From Myotis daubentonii (Eukaryota > Chordata > Mammalia > Chiroptera > Vespertilionidae), in contig NC_081848.1 of assembly GCF_963259705.1 (NCBI RefSeq), forward strand, positions 51,793,408 through 51,857,407: DNA of 64,000 nucleotides. The letters run 5' to 3'. The notes beneath the pieces are model-generated. The model searched no databases, was not told where the DNA came from, and saw nothing but the letters and a program-made list of their open reading frames with translations. This document shows, in pieces, positions 53,095 through 64,000 of this stretch (position 1 is the first letter of the stretch; the number at the start of each line of letters is the position of its first letter). The position numbers and the translations under genes were made by a program.

Positions 53095-54015
53095 ATGTGC
53101 TCTTTTGTCATCCCACTGCTCCTCGCTCATAACCAGGAAGGGTATTCTGTTTCTATAGGGTATTTTATTCAAAGGTTGTTAGGCCATCCTGGTAGCATTT
53201 GGAAAGACCTGTTTTACTGATACTATTTGCTGTTTTTGTTTCTTTCCCATATTTGAGATGTTATTCAGACACTAGAACTGGCCTGGCCATTTTGCTGAGA
53301 TGAACCTGCTGATTTGCACATACATTCCAGCATAGCTTGCATCTAGCAGACAGACAGGAGAGGTGGTTGTGGTTTTTTGCCCCAAATATCAGACTAATAA
53401 AAATGTCATTGTAAAACCTAGATCATAAAGGTGCATATGCTGAGCTTCAGAAGGGCTTAGCATGTTAAATTGAGATAAATGTAAATTTCTACTTTCCAAT
53501 TTAAAAATTTTTGAAATTTTAATACTAAGAAATATGCTTTCTTTCCTTTTTTAAAAAAAAAATTTCAGTTTTTAAAGTATGGGTGAAAGCAAATTCCTGG
53601 GAGAAGGCAAATTCCAAGTACCTTCACTCACCTGTCTTCTAACTTGCTTGTAGGCCTCTCTCCGGAATCTTTCCAGCAAACCATGGAATAAGCCCGCTGT
53701 TCCCAACAGCGACAGGAATGTGGGTGTCACTGCTGATGTGTTCTCCCCTCCCAGCCTGGCCTTTGGGGTTCCACTGAAATACAGGAATGAACCCTTTATA
53801 AAGGAGCTCCAGAGTCCTTCCCTTTGCTCCAGCTGTAGTCCCTGACTCTGAAGGTGGATGTGACACTGGGATTTGGGGCGCAGAAACTAAATCCCTCATG
53901 TATGAGATCATTTGATATAAAGCTCTTTCTGAATTGTAGGTTTTCCTCTAAAGTTTTTCTTTTTTGCTTTTCCTAAATTATAAAAGCAACAGATGCTCAC
54001 TTCAAAGTCAGGATT
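53095..54015. other. No gene seen
   Basis: AT-rich, with an A/T run near 53551-53562; unrecognised. Confidence 0.45.
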
Positions 54016-54019
54016 AGAA

Positions 54020-54190
54020 CTCTTCACGCCTGGCTTGGAATTCTTGCTCCATCAACTCATTAAATGTGTGGGGCTGGGAAAAACATGCACCCTCTCTGGG
54101 CTTTGATATTCTCATTACACAGGAGAGAGAAGGGTTTCACCTCATAACACTGCTGTGAGGATTGAGGGGGTTTGGGACATAGAATGCTCC
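54020..54190 (+). mobile_element. MIR SINE
   Basis: CACGCCTGGCTTGGAATTCT, GTGGGGCTGGGAAAAACATG, CTCATAACACTGCTGTGAGG and GGACATAGAATGC. Confidence 0.7.
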
Positions 54191-54214
54191 TCCTGAGGTT
54201 TGACATGGATTTGT

Positions 54215-54420
54215 GTACTCAGTGAATATTTATTGAGCACCTACTATGAGCCAGTCACTGGTCTAGTTGCTCTGGAAACACTGGAGAACAAGATAGAAGA
54301 GGGTCTCTGCTCTCATGATGCTCATATGCTAATCAGAGACACAATGAAACAAGGTCATTTCAGAAATTAACAAATCAGAACCCACGGGTATGGTGTGAGT
54401 CATAGGAATGGTCACTTTAG
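54215..54420 (-). mobile_element. L2 LINE 3' end, antisense
   Basis: CTCAGTGAATATTTATTGAG, CACCTACTATGAGCCAGTCA, CACTGGAGAACAAGATAGAA and GTCTCTGCTCTCATGATGCT. Confidence 0.9.
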
Positions 54421-54424
54421 ATTG

Positions 54425-56105
54425 GACACCAGAGGAGCCTCTCTGAGGAGGCTCCATACTTTGTGGCCCCTGGGTTCCAAGTTTTCCAGGACACTCCTTC
54501 TTGGAACAATTCTGCCCTATAAGTATAGGTGCCAGTGTTGAGTTTGGAAAAATCTAACCACAGAAAATATATCAGTTCTCTTTTGGGTGATTCTTGTTTA
54601 CGAATTGGCTCCCCATTCAGACTTTGAGCTCCTAGGGCTGGGAATCATGTTGAGGCCTTTAGAGGAAGGCCTCGGGTTCACACCCGAGCACTCCCCCAGT
54701 TGAGCTGACACTGAATGAAGGCTTCTGGGTTGGAAGGAGGCTCGTTCGTCTCTAGCCAGGGCCCATTTTGTTCCGGGTCCTGCTTTGAGCATCCTGGTAT
54801 CTAAGGAACTGGAAACGATTTCTCTCTCAGTGCGACTCTGGCACACCGCAGTCTCCTGCTTCTCTTTGTGCAGTTTTTTAAGGGCTCACTGGAAGCGGGG
54901 CTGCCCAACCTGTATTGGCATCTGAGCTACAAAGCAGTCAGCTAGACACCAATGCCAACCGCACTGCCCCTTGTGGGGGATAGTATGGATTTTTAAACGA
55001 CCATTTTCGCCTGCTGCTAAATTGGACCAAACCAATTAGTGAGGGAAGCCATTGAGCAGAAGGGCAGCTGCCTCTGACTCACTTGTCATGCCATCGCTGA
55101 CCTACTTTTGTTTGACCTTGATTTGCTCAGGGCAATTAAAAACACTGTTGTGAGTGCACCTCTGCCATCTGGTTTAAGCTCAATGTGTGACAGCCCAGGA
55201 TCCTCACACACATGACCCAGGCATATGGATGGATGGATGGATGGACAGTTAGTTTTCACTTACCTCTGAATTATAATTTGATCACGAGGAAAGGGCTCAA
55301 TTTCAAGAACATGGAACAATTATTTGAGACTAGATACAATGCCAAAGCAGCAGGCCAGCAGGCCTCAGTTCCTTGCTACAGGGCAGCTTAATCAGGAAAT
55401 GGCCTAGATGGCTGCCTTTCAAGTAGGTCCTTGCAGTAGCTTGGCAACTGGCACAGGGTCATAATTGGAAGAATTTGGCTCTGAGTGTCTGTGGGTGTTT
55501 ACAGTGCATTATAGGGCAGGGCTTCTTTTATTTATAGAATATTGTGAGCAACAAGCAGCAGAAGGCTGAAAAGCCACTAAATCTCAATTTATTTTTAACA
55601 AATTCCATTTTCCCCCTCATCCCAGAAGGAGAACTGAGTTATTAAAAAACAGTAAAAAATACATCATCGCAGAGCATGCCATATCTAATTATGGGGTTGC
55701 CAGCCTCAGCCTGCAGCCACACATTTCAGGGGCTCTGCAAATCAACCATCCATTCACTCTGTGAACTTATATGACTCCTATTCTTCATTTATATGTAGAG
55801 TGAAATTATTGGCAAGTGAGTGATCAGAAAAAGTTCTACACTGTCTAAATTAGGAGATGGAAGATATAAATATAGAATAGTGTACTTATGTTCCTAAAGG
55901 GAGATGAAATCATTCTTCATTGTCCATTATACTTAGCTATACAAGCACACATTCCGTAGCGCTAAATATCCACTCCAGGCTTGTTCACTGATGACAATGG
56001 CGGCTCCGTGCCACTCAAAGGAGCTATATTGTGATATCTCACTGAGCCCAGCCCTGAGTGATTATTATCCATGTAGTCATGAAAAGACATGAATCTAGCG
56101 CTTTT
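54425..56105. other. Repeat-poor stretch, no gene; candidate conserved non-coding DNA
   Basis: Apart from a short (GGAT)n run at 55227-55246, 1.7 kb shows no recognised transposon, the longest such gap in this repeat-dense window. It includes ATCTAATTATGG at 55684 and CTCAATTTATTTTTAACAAA at 55583. Regulatory function is only inferred from the lack of insertions. Confidence 0.35.
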
Positions 56106-56109
56106 GGCC

Positions 56110-56285
56110 TGTGTTCTCATAGTGCGTTAGAGCTGGATGAGACTTCAGAGGCCCTCTTGTTCAAGTAAGTCTTACTCTCCATGGGGAAGCTGAGCTCAGA
56201 GAAGAGCGACTTGCCCAGGGCCCCACAGTGAGTCATGGCAGAGCTGGGGCTGGGGCCGCAGTCTCTGGCTTTTCTCTGATGGTGC
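56110..56285 (-). mobile_element. MIR-like SINE, antisense
   Basis: GTTAGAGCTGGATGAGACTT, GGGGAAGCTGAGCTCAGAGA, CGACTTGCCCAGGGCCCCAC and AGTGAGTCATGGCAGAGCTG. Confidence 0.8.
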
Positions 56286-56289
56286 TCTC

Positions 56290-58720
56290 CTGTGCTGAAC
56301 TCAGAGCCAGTCAGTTGAACAGGTCAGGTTACTGTCCTTCAGGGTTCACAGTCTCAGACATCAAGACAGTGGAATGATGACTATTTGTATGCGTAGACAG
56401 AGTTATATGTGTACAAGAAACAGTTAGTTGAGTAGGGGAAATGATGAGGATGCGGAATTTTGGCATCTGAGTATTAGGATGCCAAGGCAAAGGTAAACTC
56501 AGTTGCTCTCTGACCCACTTGGAAAAAGCATGCTGTGCAGCTTTGATGGAGAAAGGTGCAGCCCATTTGCTGGGTGCTGGGGAGGGAAAGCACGGTGTCA
56601 GTGAAGGTAAATACGGCAGTTTGGGAGGAGCCCTGAAAGTGGATCATTGAGGACATGTCTCAGGAATACCAAAGGGTCCGGGGCACAGGCCAGGGACAGG
56701 TGAGTTCAGTGGAATGCTCTGCCCTGTGCTGGATAGCATGCAGGTGGCACTAGGGCTGCCGTTTCCAGTCCTCTGGCTCCAGATAGAAGAGTAATCACTC
56801 TCTGACCCTCAGCATCCTTCCTCATGCAACCCTCTGGCAGCGGGGATCAACGCACTAGAACTTACACGGGAACTGGGACCTGTCTCTTTCTTGTCTGATG
56901 TCCTGGGTATTAGTTCTCTTTCTGAGGTCGGGAGGGGGCAGAGGGAGCGAGAACAACCTTTATGAGGAAGGATGGATTGTGAAAGCTACTGGAAAACTCA
57001 ACTCTGGGCAATGCTGGAGGCCAGTGGTTTAGGAGGATGTGAGGGGGTGACCTGGGTCTAAATTAAGGCTGTCACAGTCAGCATAGAGAGGAGCCAGTGG
57101 GAGAGGGGAGATTACAGGGGAGGAAGAAGTGGTGGGAATTAGCTACAGGCAGACAGCCAACTGGAGGGTAAAGGATGGTGACGTGCTGGGACATGGACCT
57201 GCTGTAAATGAGGTTGGTGGTGGGTAGGGAGGAATCAGGTCCCCCAGACCCAGCAGCTCAGGAGCCCGAGTGACTGAAGCCGGAGCCTTTAAGTTATTGA
57301 GCACATTTCCTCTGAGAAGAGATGGTCTGTCTTCCTGCCCAGTGAGTTCCTAGCCACCTGGACAGTGGTTAAATATGTTGCCAGGTCTTTCCAGGGGGCA
57401 AAGAATGAAATCAGTACATAGAATGTCCTCAGTGTCATCTGCATACATTTTTTTTTTCTTAATCTTTTGATACCTCTAGCCACTTACCTGCTCTTGACTT
57501 CTCAGGGTTGAAAATATATACATTAGCAGTTTCTCAATACTTTGAAAATGGCTGATGAGCTTTTTCCTTTGATAATTTTATATTTTTCTTGTATTTGTAT
57601 TATAGTTTTGATACAGTCTAGTGATATTTTTGTTAATAGTTTCTAGTTTTAAAAACATTTTTTATTTTTAGTCAATAAAGGTAATAATATTTCATGATGG
57701 AGGATGTCTCTTGGGTGTCCCACCTCTGCATCAACTTTCAAGGAGCCGACTTCCCCCTTTGCTCCTGTTTCCTGCCCCTGGTCATTTCCGAGGCCCTAGT
57801 CTTTCACTGTATGCGGCTGGGCCGGAGAGACCCAGTACTCAGGTCCAGGTCAGTGGGTTGTGTCAGTAAAAGGTTTGGTGGTAAGAAGACTGAAACCTTT
57901 TCCTGAGAGGATGTTGGGAAGTTGCCTGTGAGCTGAAATGACCCCCAGTCTTCCAGTCTCAGCCCCGGCCAGTGGAGTTGGCCAACCCGACCACTTCATA
58001 TTGTGTGTCCCTTGAGTAATTGATGCTGTCTTCAAATTCTCCAAAGTACGAAAATGTTGGTGGTTTGTTGCCACGGCCCTGCCATGTCACACTTTCTCTG
58101 AATTACTTTGCCAGGCACCCAGCAGGTGTCCACATTTGGTTCCCTGGCCCACTGCTGGTCACTGCCACTGTCTCTGCCACTACCATTCAGTGCAAGTCCT
58201 GAAGGTTGTGTATGTTAAGACTGGTCCAAAGTCCATCCTCCTTCCTTCAGGCTAATCAGCCACACCCTGGCTATCACACTTATTTGTTATCAGAGCGATA
58301 GAATGGTCCAGGGGGAAGGAGCATCAGGGGTCATGTCCTCTGGTCACCCTCCTGTCGGGAAAATCCCATCTGTACTGCTCATGACAGACAGGTCCCTCAC
58401 CCTGCAGGCCCCCATGCACCAGGCATCCTGTTCCCCCTTAGGGGCATGTCTGCCTGCTGGAAAATCCTTCTTTATTCTAGTTCAAATCTGCCTCTTGGCA
58501 CTGTTTCCTCATTGACCTAGTTCTGCCCTTTGTAGCAACACAGAACAAAAGTCTGTAGGCGTGGCGTGACTCATTCTACTTTCCAAGTTTGGAAGCCTGC
58601 TCATGGGTCCCCTTCCCTTCCCCTTCCTCCTCCCCCTTTATCTCCCTCCACAGGGTATATGTTCTCCAGTACCTTCAGCTGTTCTTTATGTGGCATGCAG
58701 TCAATATTAATATTAGTGAT
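56290..58720. other. No gene seen; diverged L2/L1-like remains
   Basis: 57000-57260 has antisense L2-like G/A-rich text (GGAGGCCAGTGGTTTAGGAG); 57530-57690 is AT-rich and may be old L1; 58430-58520 could be an L2 tail. None is certain, and there is no exon-like frame. Confidence 0.4.
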
Positions 58721-58724
58721 GGGC

Positions 58725-58930
58725 AACATTAATTGAGTGCTTACCATGTGCCAGGCACTGTTCTAAACACTTTATAGGAATTGTCTTATCTACTGTATGA
58801 GGTGGATGACGTCAATATCCTTATTTACCAACGAGGAAACTGAGTAGTAGAGGACACACAGGTAAGTGGCAGAGCATAGATGGATCCAGGCAGTCTGGCT
58901 CCAGCGCCTGTGCTCTTGGCTGTGGGGCTG
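58725..58930 (-). mobile_element. MIR SINE, antisense
   Basis: GAGTGCTTACCATGTGCCAG, GCACTGTTCTAAACACTTTA, CCAACGAGGAAACTGAGTAG and GGCAGTCTGGCTCCAGCGCC. Confidence 0.93.
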
Positions 58931-58934
58931 TATC

Positions 58935-59240
58935 TCACAGCCTTAGCTCTACAAGTAAGCCCATGGTGCATTCGACTGGGCTGGCCCAACTGACTTATTT
59001 TGCAAGAAATCATTTGACAGGAGCCTGAGTTGAACCATTTTCCTATGATCCTCCACAGAATTTGTTTTGACAGAACAAATTGTGGGGCAGAGGCCTTCGC
59101 ACTGTCACCAACAGATGGGTTCATCCTAGCCCTGCCAGGCCCTGCAGGGAGGGTTTAGATCAAGGTGACAAATACAGGTTATCAGCATTTATTTTCCTGA
59201 CGTGCATACATCAGGAAGTGCTTTTAAAGGTACAGAAGAG
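58935..59240. other. No gene seen
   Basis: Unrecognised. Confidence 0.4.
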
Positions 59241-59244
59241 GAAG

Positions 59245-59400
59245 GTGGTTGGGGCCGGTCTGACCTGGGCTTGAGTGTTGGCCCTGCCCCTCGCCAGCTG
59301 TGTAACTAAGTACCAGTCACTCATGGTCTCAATTTCCTCTTCTGTAAGGTGGAAATAACACTATCTTTTCATAGGGATGTTTTGAGGGTTAAATGAGCAG
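59245..59400 (+). mobile_element. MIR SINE
   Basis: CTGACCTGGGCTTGAGTGTT, TCGCCAGCTGTGTAACTAAG, TTCCTCTTCTGTAAGGTGGA and GATGTTTTGAGGGTTAAATG. Confidence 0.85.
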
Positions 59401-59404
59401 AGGC

Positions 59405-59915
59405 GGGTGTGCCACGAAGCTGCAGTAACCATTGTGGACTGTTCCCCACACCTGATACCTCAAGGTTTGATGACCAAGCCCTTGTTCACTGTCCGGCCCT
59501 TTCTGCTTTGGTGGCACAGGCCCAGCCCTTCTGCTGCCTGCCATCCTGTGGAGCGTGGAGGGGACTGTGGAGGCCTGGGCCTTCCAGGGCAGGAACAGTC
59601 CCTGCAGTCACATTGGTTGTCCTGTCCTGACCCCTGGCAGCTCAAGCCAGCTCTCCCAGGAGTCTAGGGAAAGATGAGCCATGACTTCATCCAGAGCTGG
59701 CTTCCTGTGCTCAGGCCTCTGCGCTTCTTGGTCAGAGCACTGACCACAGGTTGGCTGAGCCAAGAGGGTCAAGAAGCTGGGGTTGAACCATCTTTCTCTT
59801 TGTCGGTTGCTTTTCAGATAGCATGCATCCCAGTTACTGTTTCCTAGAGTGAGGGAACTGATTCCAGACCTGTGGTCCCAGAGACCTAGAGGGAGGGCTG
59901 CTGGAAGCAATAGAA
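59405..59915. other. No gene seen
   Basis: Moderately GC-rich; short frames on both strands without support. Confidence 0.45.
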
Positions 59916-59919
59916 GGAG

Positions 59920-60130
59920 GACTGGATAGAATCCAGTTCTATCATTACCAAAAGTGGGACCCTGAGCAGTAACCTTATTTCCCCAAAATGTAGTGTCTCT
60001 ATCTGAAAATTGGGGATGATAGTAGAACTAATACCTAAGGTTGATAGGAGCATTAGATAAGATCCTGTATGGGCATAAGAAAAGGTACCTAGCACACTGT
60101 CTAGCAATTCATAAACATAAATATTAGAAC
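59920..60130 (+). mobile_element. MIR SINE
   Basis: GTGGGACCCTGAGCAGTAAC, AATGTAGTGTCTCTATCTGA, GAAAATTGGGGATGATAGTA and GGTACCTAGCACACTGTCTA. Confidence 0.85.
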
Positions 60131-60134
60131 ACCA

Positions 60135-60457
60135 TTTTTCTCCACTATCCACTCTTTCTGCTTTTCTAGTCCTGACTGCTGTTGATTTTCTATATGGCTT
60201 TGTGTAAATATCTTAACCTCCCTTTTCCTTTCTCTTTTTGTAGTAAAGAAAGTTGAACCACACTAGGGGTTCTAAATGAGTACATAGTGCCCCCTCTAGG
60301 AAATCTGGGGAATGTGTGGGGTGATTGGCTGTCACAATGGCGACAGGGCTTTCACTGGGGTGAGGGGGACACCAGGGATGCTAGTTGTGACATGTGGGGG
60401 GGGGGGGATTGTCCTACATGACTTATTCAAGTTCACTGGGCATTTATGCAGATGTAA
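60135..60457. other. No gene seen; poly(G) run
   Basis: G homopolymer at about 60397-60408, just upstream of the Helitron. Confidence 0.5.
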
Positions 60458-61314
60458 TCCTATATAATAAAAGGCTAATTTGCAAATAGACCGAATAGCG
60501 GAACAACCAAACAACCGAACAACCAGTCACTATGACGTGCGCTGACCACCAGGGGGCACGTGCGGAACATGGCAGGCATTGGCAGCCGGCAGCAGAGCCC
60601 AGAACATGGCAGGCATTGGCTGCGGTGGGATGGTGGAGCAGGTGAGCTGGGGTGCCAGACCAGGTGGGGCACCGGTTGCGTCATTTGGGCAAGCCTCTGG
60701 TGGTTACTGAAAATTATTTGCCCCCATGCACAGCAGTCCCACCTGGTGCTTGCACCTGCTGCCGGCGTCGGCTTCACTCATACCCACTGCCTGTGCCGGA
60801 ACCACCGCTCTCACCCACTGCCAGTGCCTGGTGCTGGCCCCAATCGCTTGGCACTGTCGCTGGCTTCTCCACCTCCCCCTGCTCCTGAGGGGCTATCTGG
60901 GCTGGCAGCCGCTTCTCGCACCCACTGCTGGTGCCGGCCCTGCTCGCACCCGCTGCTGGTGCCCAGTATCGGTCCCAATTGCTCAGTGCCGTCAGTGGGT
61001 GTGAGCAGCAGCTGCTGGCCCTGATAGCCCCTGAGGGCTTCTCCACACTCCCCCCTCCCCCCCGCTCCTGAGGGGCAATCGGGGCAGCAGCCATCGCACC
61101 CACTGAAGGCGCTGGCCCCAATCGCTCCGCGCAGTCAGTGGGTGTGAGCGGTGGCACTGGGAGCAGGCTACCAGCAGACAGGGGATGGGGGGGCCCAGTG
61201 GGAGGGGCTGGGCAGGGGCCTGGAGGATGGGCCAAGACCCACCCCTGTGCCCACTGCAGCCTCATGGCCCATGGTTCCTTTCAAGGTGCACGAATTCATG
61301 TACTGGGCCCCTAG
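60458..61314 (+). mobile_element. Non-autonomous Helitron with both ends preserved
   Basis: Starts A/TCCTATATAATAAAAGGC and ends GGTGCACGAATTCATG, TACTGGGCCCCTAG followed by T, so both Helitron ends and the A/T insertion site are present. The interior is GC-rich, with a direct repeat AACATGGCAGGCATTGGC at 60568 and 60602, and repeated CACCCACTGCTGGTGCC-like units. Long frames inside (to 163 codons) are low-complexity; no Rep or helicase motif was seen. Confidence 0.95.
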
Positions 61315-61385
61315 TGTTGTTTATAATTTTCTGAGCCTGGAATCTGACTCTATTTTCACACATGAACACAAATAATTTTAATATA

Positions 61386-61968
61386 CAGTAAGTCCTCACT
61401 TAACATCATTGATAGCTTCTTGGAAACTGCGACTCTAAGCAAAACAATGTATGACAAAACCGATTTTGCCTTAGGCTGTGACAGAAATAAGAGTTAAGGT
61501 CCTAAAGCAGATTTCTGGTCACAAAACATCACCAAGATTTTAAATAAAGGCCCAAACCACTTCTAATATTAAACATTGAAATAAATGTGAGCTGTACGTA
61601 CATTTAAGAAATATTAGTAAAAACAAGTAAGATAATTATTTTCCAGCCTGCTTGTTCCAGTTCAGGGTCACCGGTGGCTAGAGCCTATCCCCGAAGCTCA
61701 GGGCACAAAGCAGGACCCAGCCCTGGACAAGACGCCCTTCCACCCACACTCACGCAGACTGGGACACTGTAGACACGCCAATTCATCTGACGTGCACATC
61801 TCTGGGATGTGGGAGGAAACCCGAGTACCAGGGAAAATTCATGCAGACATGGGAGACCATGCACACTCCATGCAGACAGCAAACCTAGCCAGAAGTCAGT
61901 TTTGTTTTTCTCATCAACATTGTAACAAAATGACATTGAATAAAATGACGTTATCCAAGGACATACCG
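61386..61968. mobile_element. TcMar/Tigger-like DNA transposon, non-autonomous
   Basis: Left end CAGTAAGTCCTCACTTAACA, right end (reversed) CGGTATGTCCTTGGATAACG, both bordered by TA, the target duplication of this superfamily. The interior has GTGACAGAAATAAGAGTTAA and a GC-richer block 61650-61880 with GATGTGGGAGGAAACCCGAG. No transposase frame remains. Confidence 0.8.
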
Positions 61969-61974
61969 TATATG

Positions 61975-62950
61975 GAATTTTCAAGGAACACAACCACCAT
62001 TTATTTATATGAGGTTTACTTTTTTTAAGTATTACATATGTCTCCTTTTTCCCCCATTGACCTCTCCCCAGCCACTCTCACCCCCCCCCCCACCATATGT
62101 CCTTTCACCCGTAGTGTATGTGTCCATTGGTTATGTTTATATGCATACATACAAGTCCTTTGGTTGATCTCTTACCCCCCACAGCTCTCCCCTGCCTTCC
62201 CTCTGAGGTTTGAGGGGTTTACTTTTTGTTATAAATAGGTATAAGCATCTTTCATTATCTTCTAGGGTTGTCATGCACAACATTGCTTATTGACATATGT
62301 ATTATCGTATTCTAACTAACATTATTTTCTTCTTTGTATTACAGTTAAGTTACTATGTTTGATTGTTTTTGAAATTATAAGTGTTGGTAGGTTATATCAT
62401 TTACAAATTTCATATCAAGAGAGTAAAAGGAATGTTAAAAATATATGTATTGGATCTTTGAAAGTATAAGAAAGGGAGTATGTGTGTGTGTGTTTGTAAT
62501 AGCTTATAAATTAGGTGGAGAAACCTTAGTAGAGACTTGAAATGAAAAGAAGTGTTTTTATTTCTCTTAGATTTGTGATGGAAATCAGAATTCTTACCTG
62601 CATCCATTCTCAGAGAAATAAGGTGTTTTGATGTTTCTCCTCTTTTTGAAAATACATATCTTAAAGAGTCTGAAACAATTTTTATTATCATCTGTTTTTT
62701 CACCCCTCCCACCTGTACATATATTTTTAATGTTCATGCTTAGGTTTTAGAGAAAGGAATACCAGCCAGGCTCCCCGCTCTTTACCAAGTTTGTTTTGGT
62801 GCTTTGTGGCCTCTGCCTGCACAAACTTTATGAATTCCCTCTTCATATTCTTGACTTATGTTTCTACTGAGGTATTTGTCTTTTTATTGATTGATAGGAG
62901 GTTTATTTTTTATTTTAATTAATTTAATTCAGAAAGAATAATATCCCTTA
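61975..62950. other. No gene seen; C-rich pyrimidine block
   Basis: 62040-62215 is unusually C/T-rich with C-runs at about 62081-62092, possibly a lineage-specific LINE tail. The rest is AT-rich with a (TG)n bit at 62480-62492. Confidence 0.4.
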
Positions 62951-62954
62951 ACCT

Positions 62955-63115
62955 GCTTTGGAGTCCAGCAGACCTGGGCCTGAATCCTGGCTTTCTCACC
63001 CGGGAGCTGAGGAATTCCAGGCCGGTTGCTTGACCTCTTTGAGAATGAGTTACTCCTTCTTGGACAACAAAATGAAACAACAATGACTGGCACAAAGTAA
63101 AATCCTAATGTGTAG
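62955..63115 (+). mobile_element. MIR SINE
   Basis: TTTGGAGTCCAGCAGACCTG, GGCCTGAATCCTGGCTTTCT, TTGCTTGACCTCTTTGAGAA and CAATGACTGGCACAAAGTAA. Confidence 0.8.
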
Positions 63116-63119
63116 TTTC

Positions 63120-63735
63120 TGCTGCTACTGTTTTTGCCTTGTTATTTTTATTGTGATTCCTGCAACGAATATTCTCTCAAAAAAATATCTGGAGCTCTGA
63201 CACCCATGCTTTCTCAGATCCTTAGACATGGAACACTTGCTGTAACCAAAGCTCAGGAAAACGAAACTGAAATCACTGAAACATGTTTCTTATGCCTCCT
63301 GTAGGAAAGAGGCAGATGAAAAAAAACAAGCTGATTTTGTTTCAGTTAAGGAGGAACTGGCAGGGTTATTCCTGGGGTCAGGGCATACTCAGATGAACAT
63401 CTTAGGTCTGGGGCCTAGCTGGACAGTCTCGAGACTGGTCACAAGATCAAATCGTCTTTTTTAAGCTGTGCTTGCCCGGGCAGGCAAGTGGCAATGCATG
63501 TCAGAAAGTAATTCAGAGTCAAAACAGAAAGGATCACCTGGTTAACTGTGAGTTAACCAGTTAAACACCTGCCATTCCCCCAGAGTTTTGGTTGGTTGGT
63601 GTCCTTGTTAACTAGTTTTGGCATTTTTGCAGTGTAGGTGGGAGGTGGATGGGCACAAGCCTGTCCTGCCCTCTTTCTCCTACTTGGGACAGAGCTTTTG
63701 CTTTTGCTTTTCTTTGCTGAGTCACTGAAGTAGCA
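63120..63735. other. No gene seen
   Basis: Unrecognised; overlapping minus frames at 63553-63852 run into a MIR and are not coding. Confidence 0.45.
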
Positions 63736-63739
63736 AAGC

Positions 63740-63980
63740 CTGTGTGGAGTCCCAGCTGTGGAGATGGCACATCTAGGTTCAGTCCCTCTTCCCCACCTCC
63801 CAGCTGTGTGATCTTGGACAAGTTGTTGCACCTCTCTGAGCCTCAGTGCCATCTCCTACAGGATGTTGATAACAATGCCTTCTCCAAAAGGTCATTGTGA
63901 GGGCCAAATGGGCTGTGTGAGGGCCAGCACCACCCTTGGCACATTTGGAGCTCAGTAAATGGGAGGTATTGCCCTCTCCA
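63740..63980 (+). mobile_element. MIR SINE
   Basis: CACATCTAGGTTCAGTCCCT, CAGCTGTGTGATCTTGGACA, GTTGTTGCACCTCTCTGAGC, GTCATTGTGAGGGCCAAATG and CTTGGCACATTTGGAGCTCA. Confidence 0.92.
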
Positions 63981-64000
63981 GAAAGGTGGGTGCAGGGGCA

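Noticed and set aside
60560..61265. 154- and 163-codon frames in opposite directions
   Set aside because: Low-complexity Cys/His/Pro text of a Helitron interior with no Rep or helicase motif.

Overview
This is a vertebrate nuclear window, almost certainly from a vespertilionid (evening) bat. The assignment rests on mobile elements seen together: tRNA-derived VES-type SINEs, Helitrons ending in a short hairpin and CTAG, several young hAT elements with intact 8-bp target duplications, and two pieces matching the SPIN hAT element, on a background of old mammalian MIR, L2, L1 and MER5-type copies. Family names rest on recalled consensus sequences, not a search, so subfamily names are withheld where I was unsure.

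Only one place looks like a gene: a CpG island at about 3.3-5.0 kb. It has eight evenly spread ATTGG (inverted CCAAT) boxes, two GC boxes, no evident TATA box, and a GCC-rich non-coding first exon ending in a good splice donor at 3929/3930. The simplest reading is a plus-strand gene whose promoter and 5' UTR exon are here and whose remaining 60 kb is intron 1. A donor on the opposite strand at 3869/3868 leaves a divergent transcript possible. I found no convincing coding exon; long open frames lie in the CpG island, in L2 copies or in a Helitron minisatellite.

Layout. 0-3 kb: SPIN end, MER5-like element, MIR and L2 pieces. 3.3-5.0 kb: promoter island. 5-11 kb: MIR and plus-strand L2 (including ORF2-derived sequence) and simple repeats. 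11.36-11.85 kb and 16.00-16.34 kb: Helitrons. 17.8-18.05 kb: VES SINE. 22-24.3 kb: L2 and a hAT. 25-37 kb: dense minus-strand L2 fragments (one still showing the reverse transcriptase YADD motif), an L1 piece and three hATs, one carrying a VES and itself sitting inside an older hAT. 38-42.9 kb: plus-strand L2, SPIN, minus VES. 44.5-45.2 kb: L1-like piece. 48-50 kb: nearly complete L2 3' end. 51.2-52.4 kb: head-to-tail Helitron pair, the first with a roughly 47-bp minisatellite, the second with what looks like a captured promoter and first exon. 54.4-56.1 kb: repeat-poor tract. 60.46-61.31 kb: Helitron with both ends intact. 61.39-61.97 kb: TcMar-like element with terminal inverted repeats. No rRNA, functional tRNA, CRISPR or bacterial-type feature was seen.
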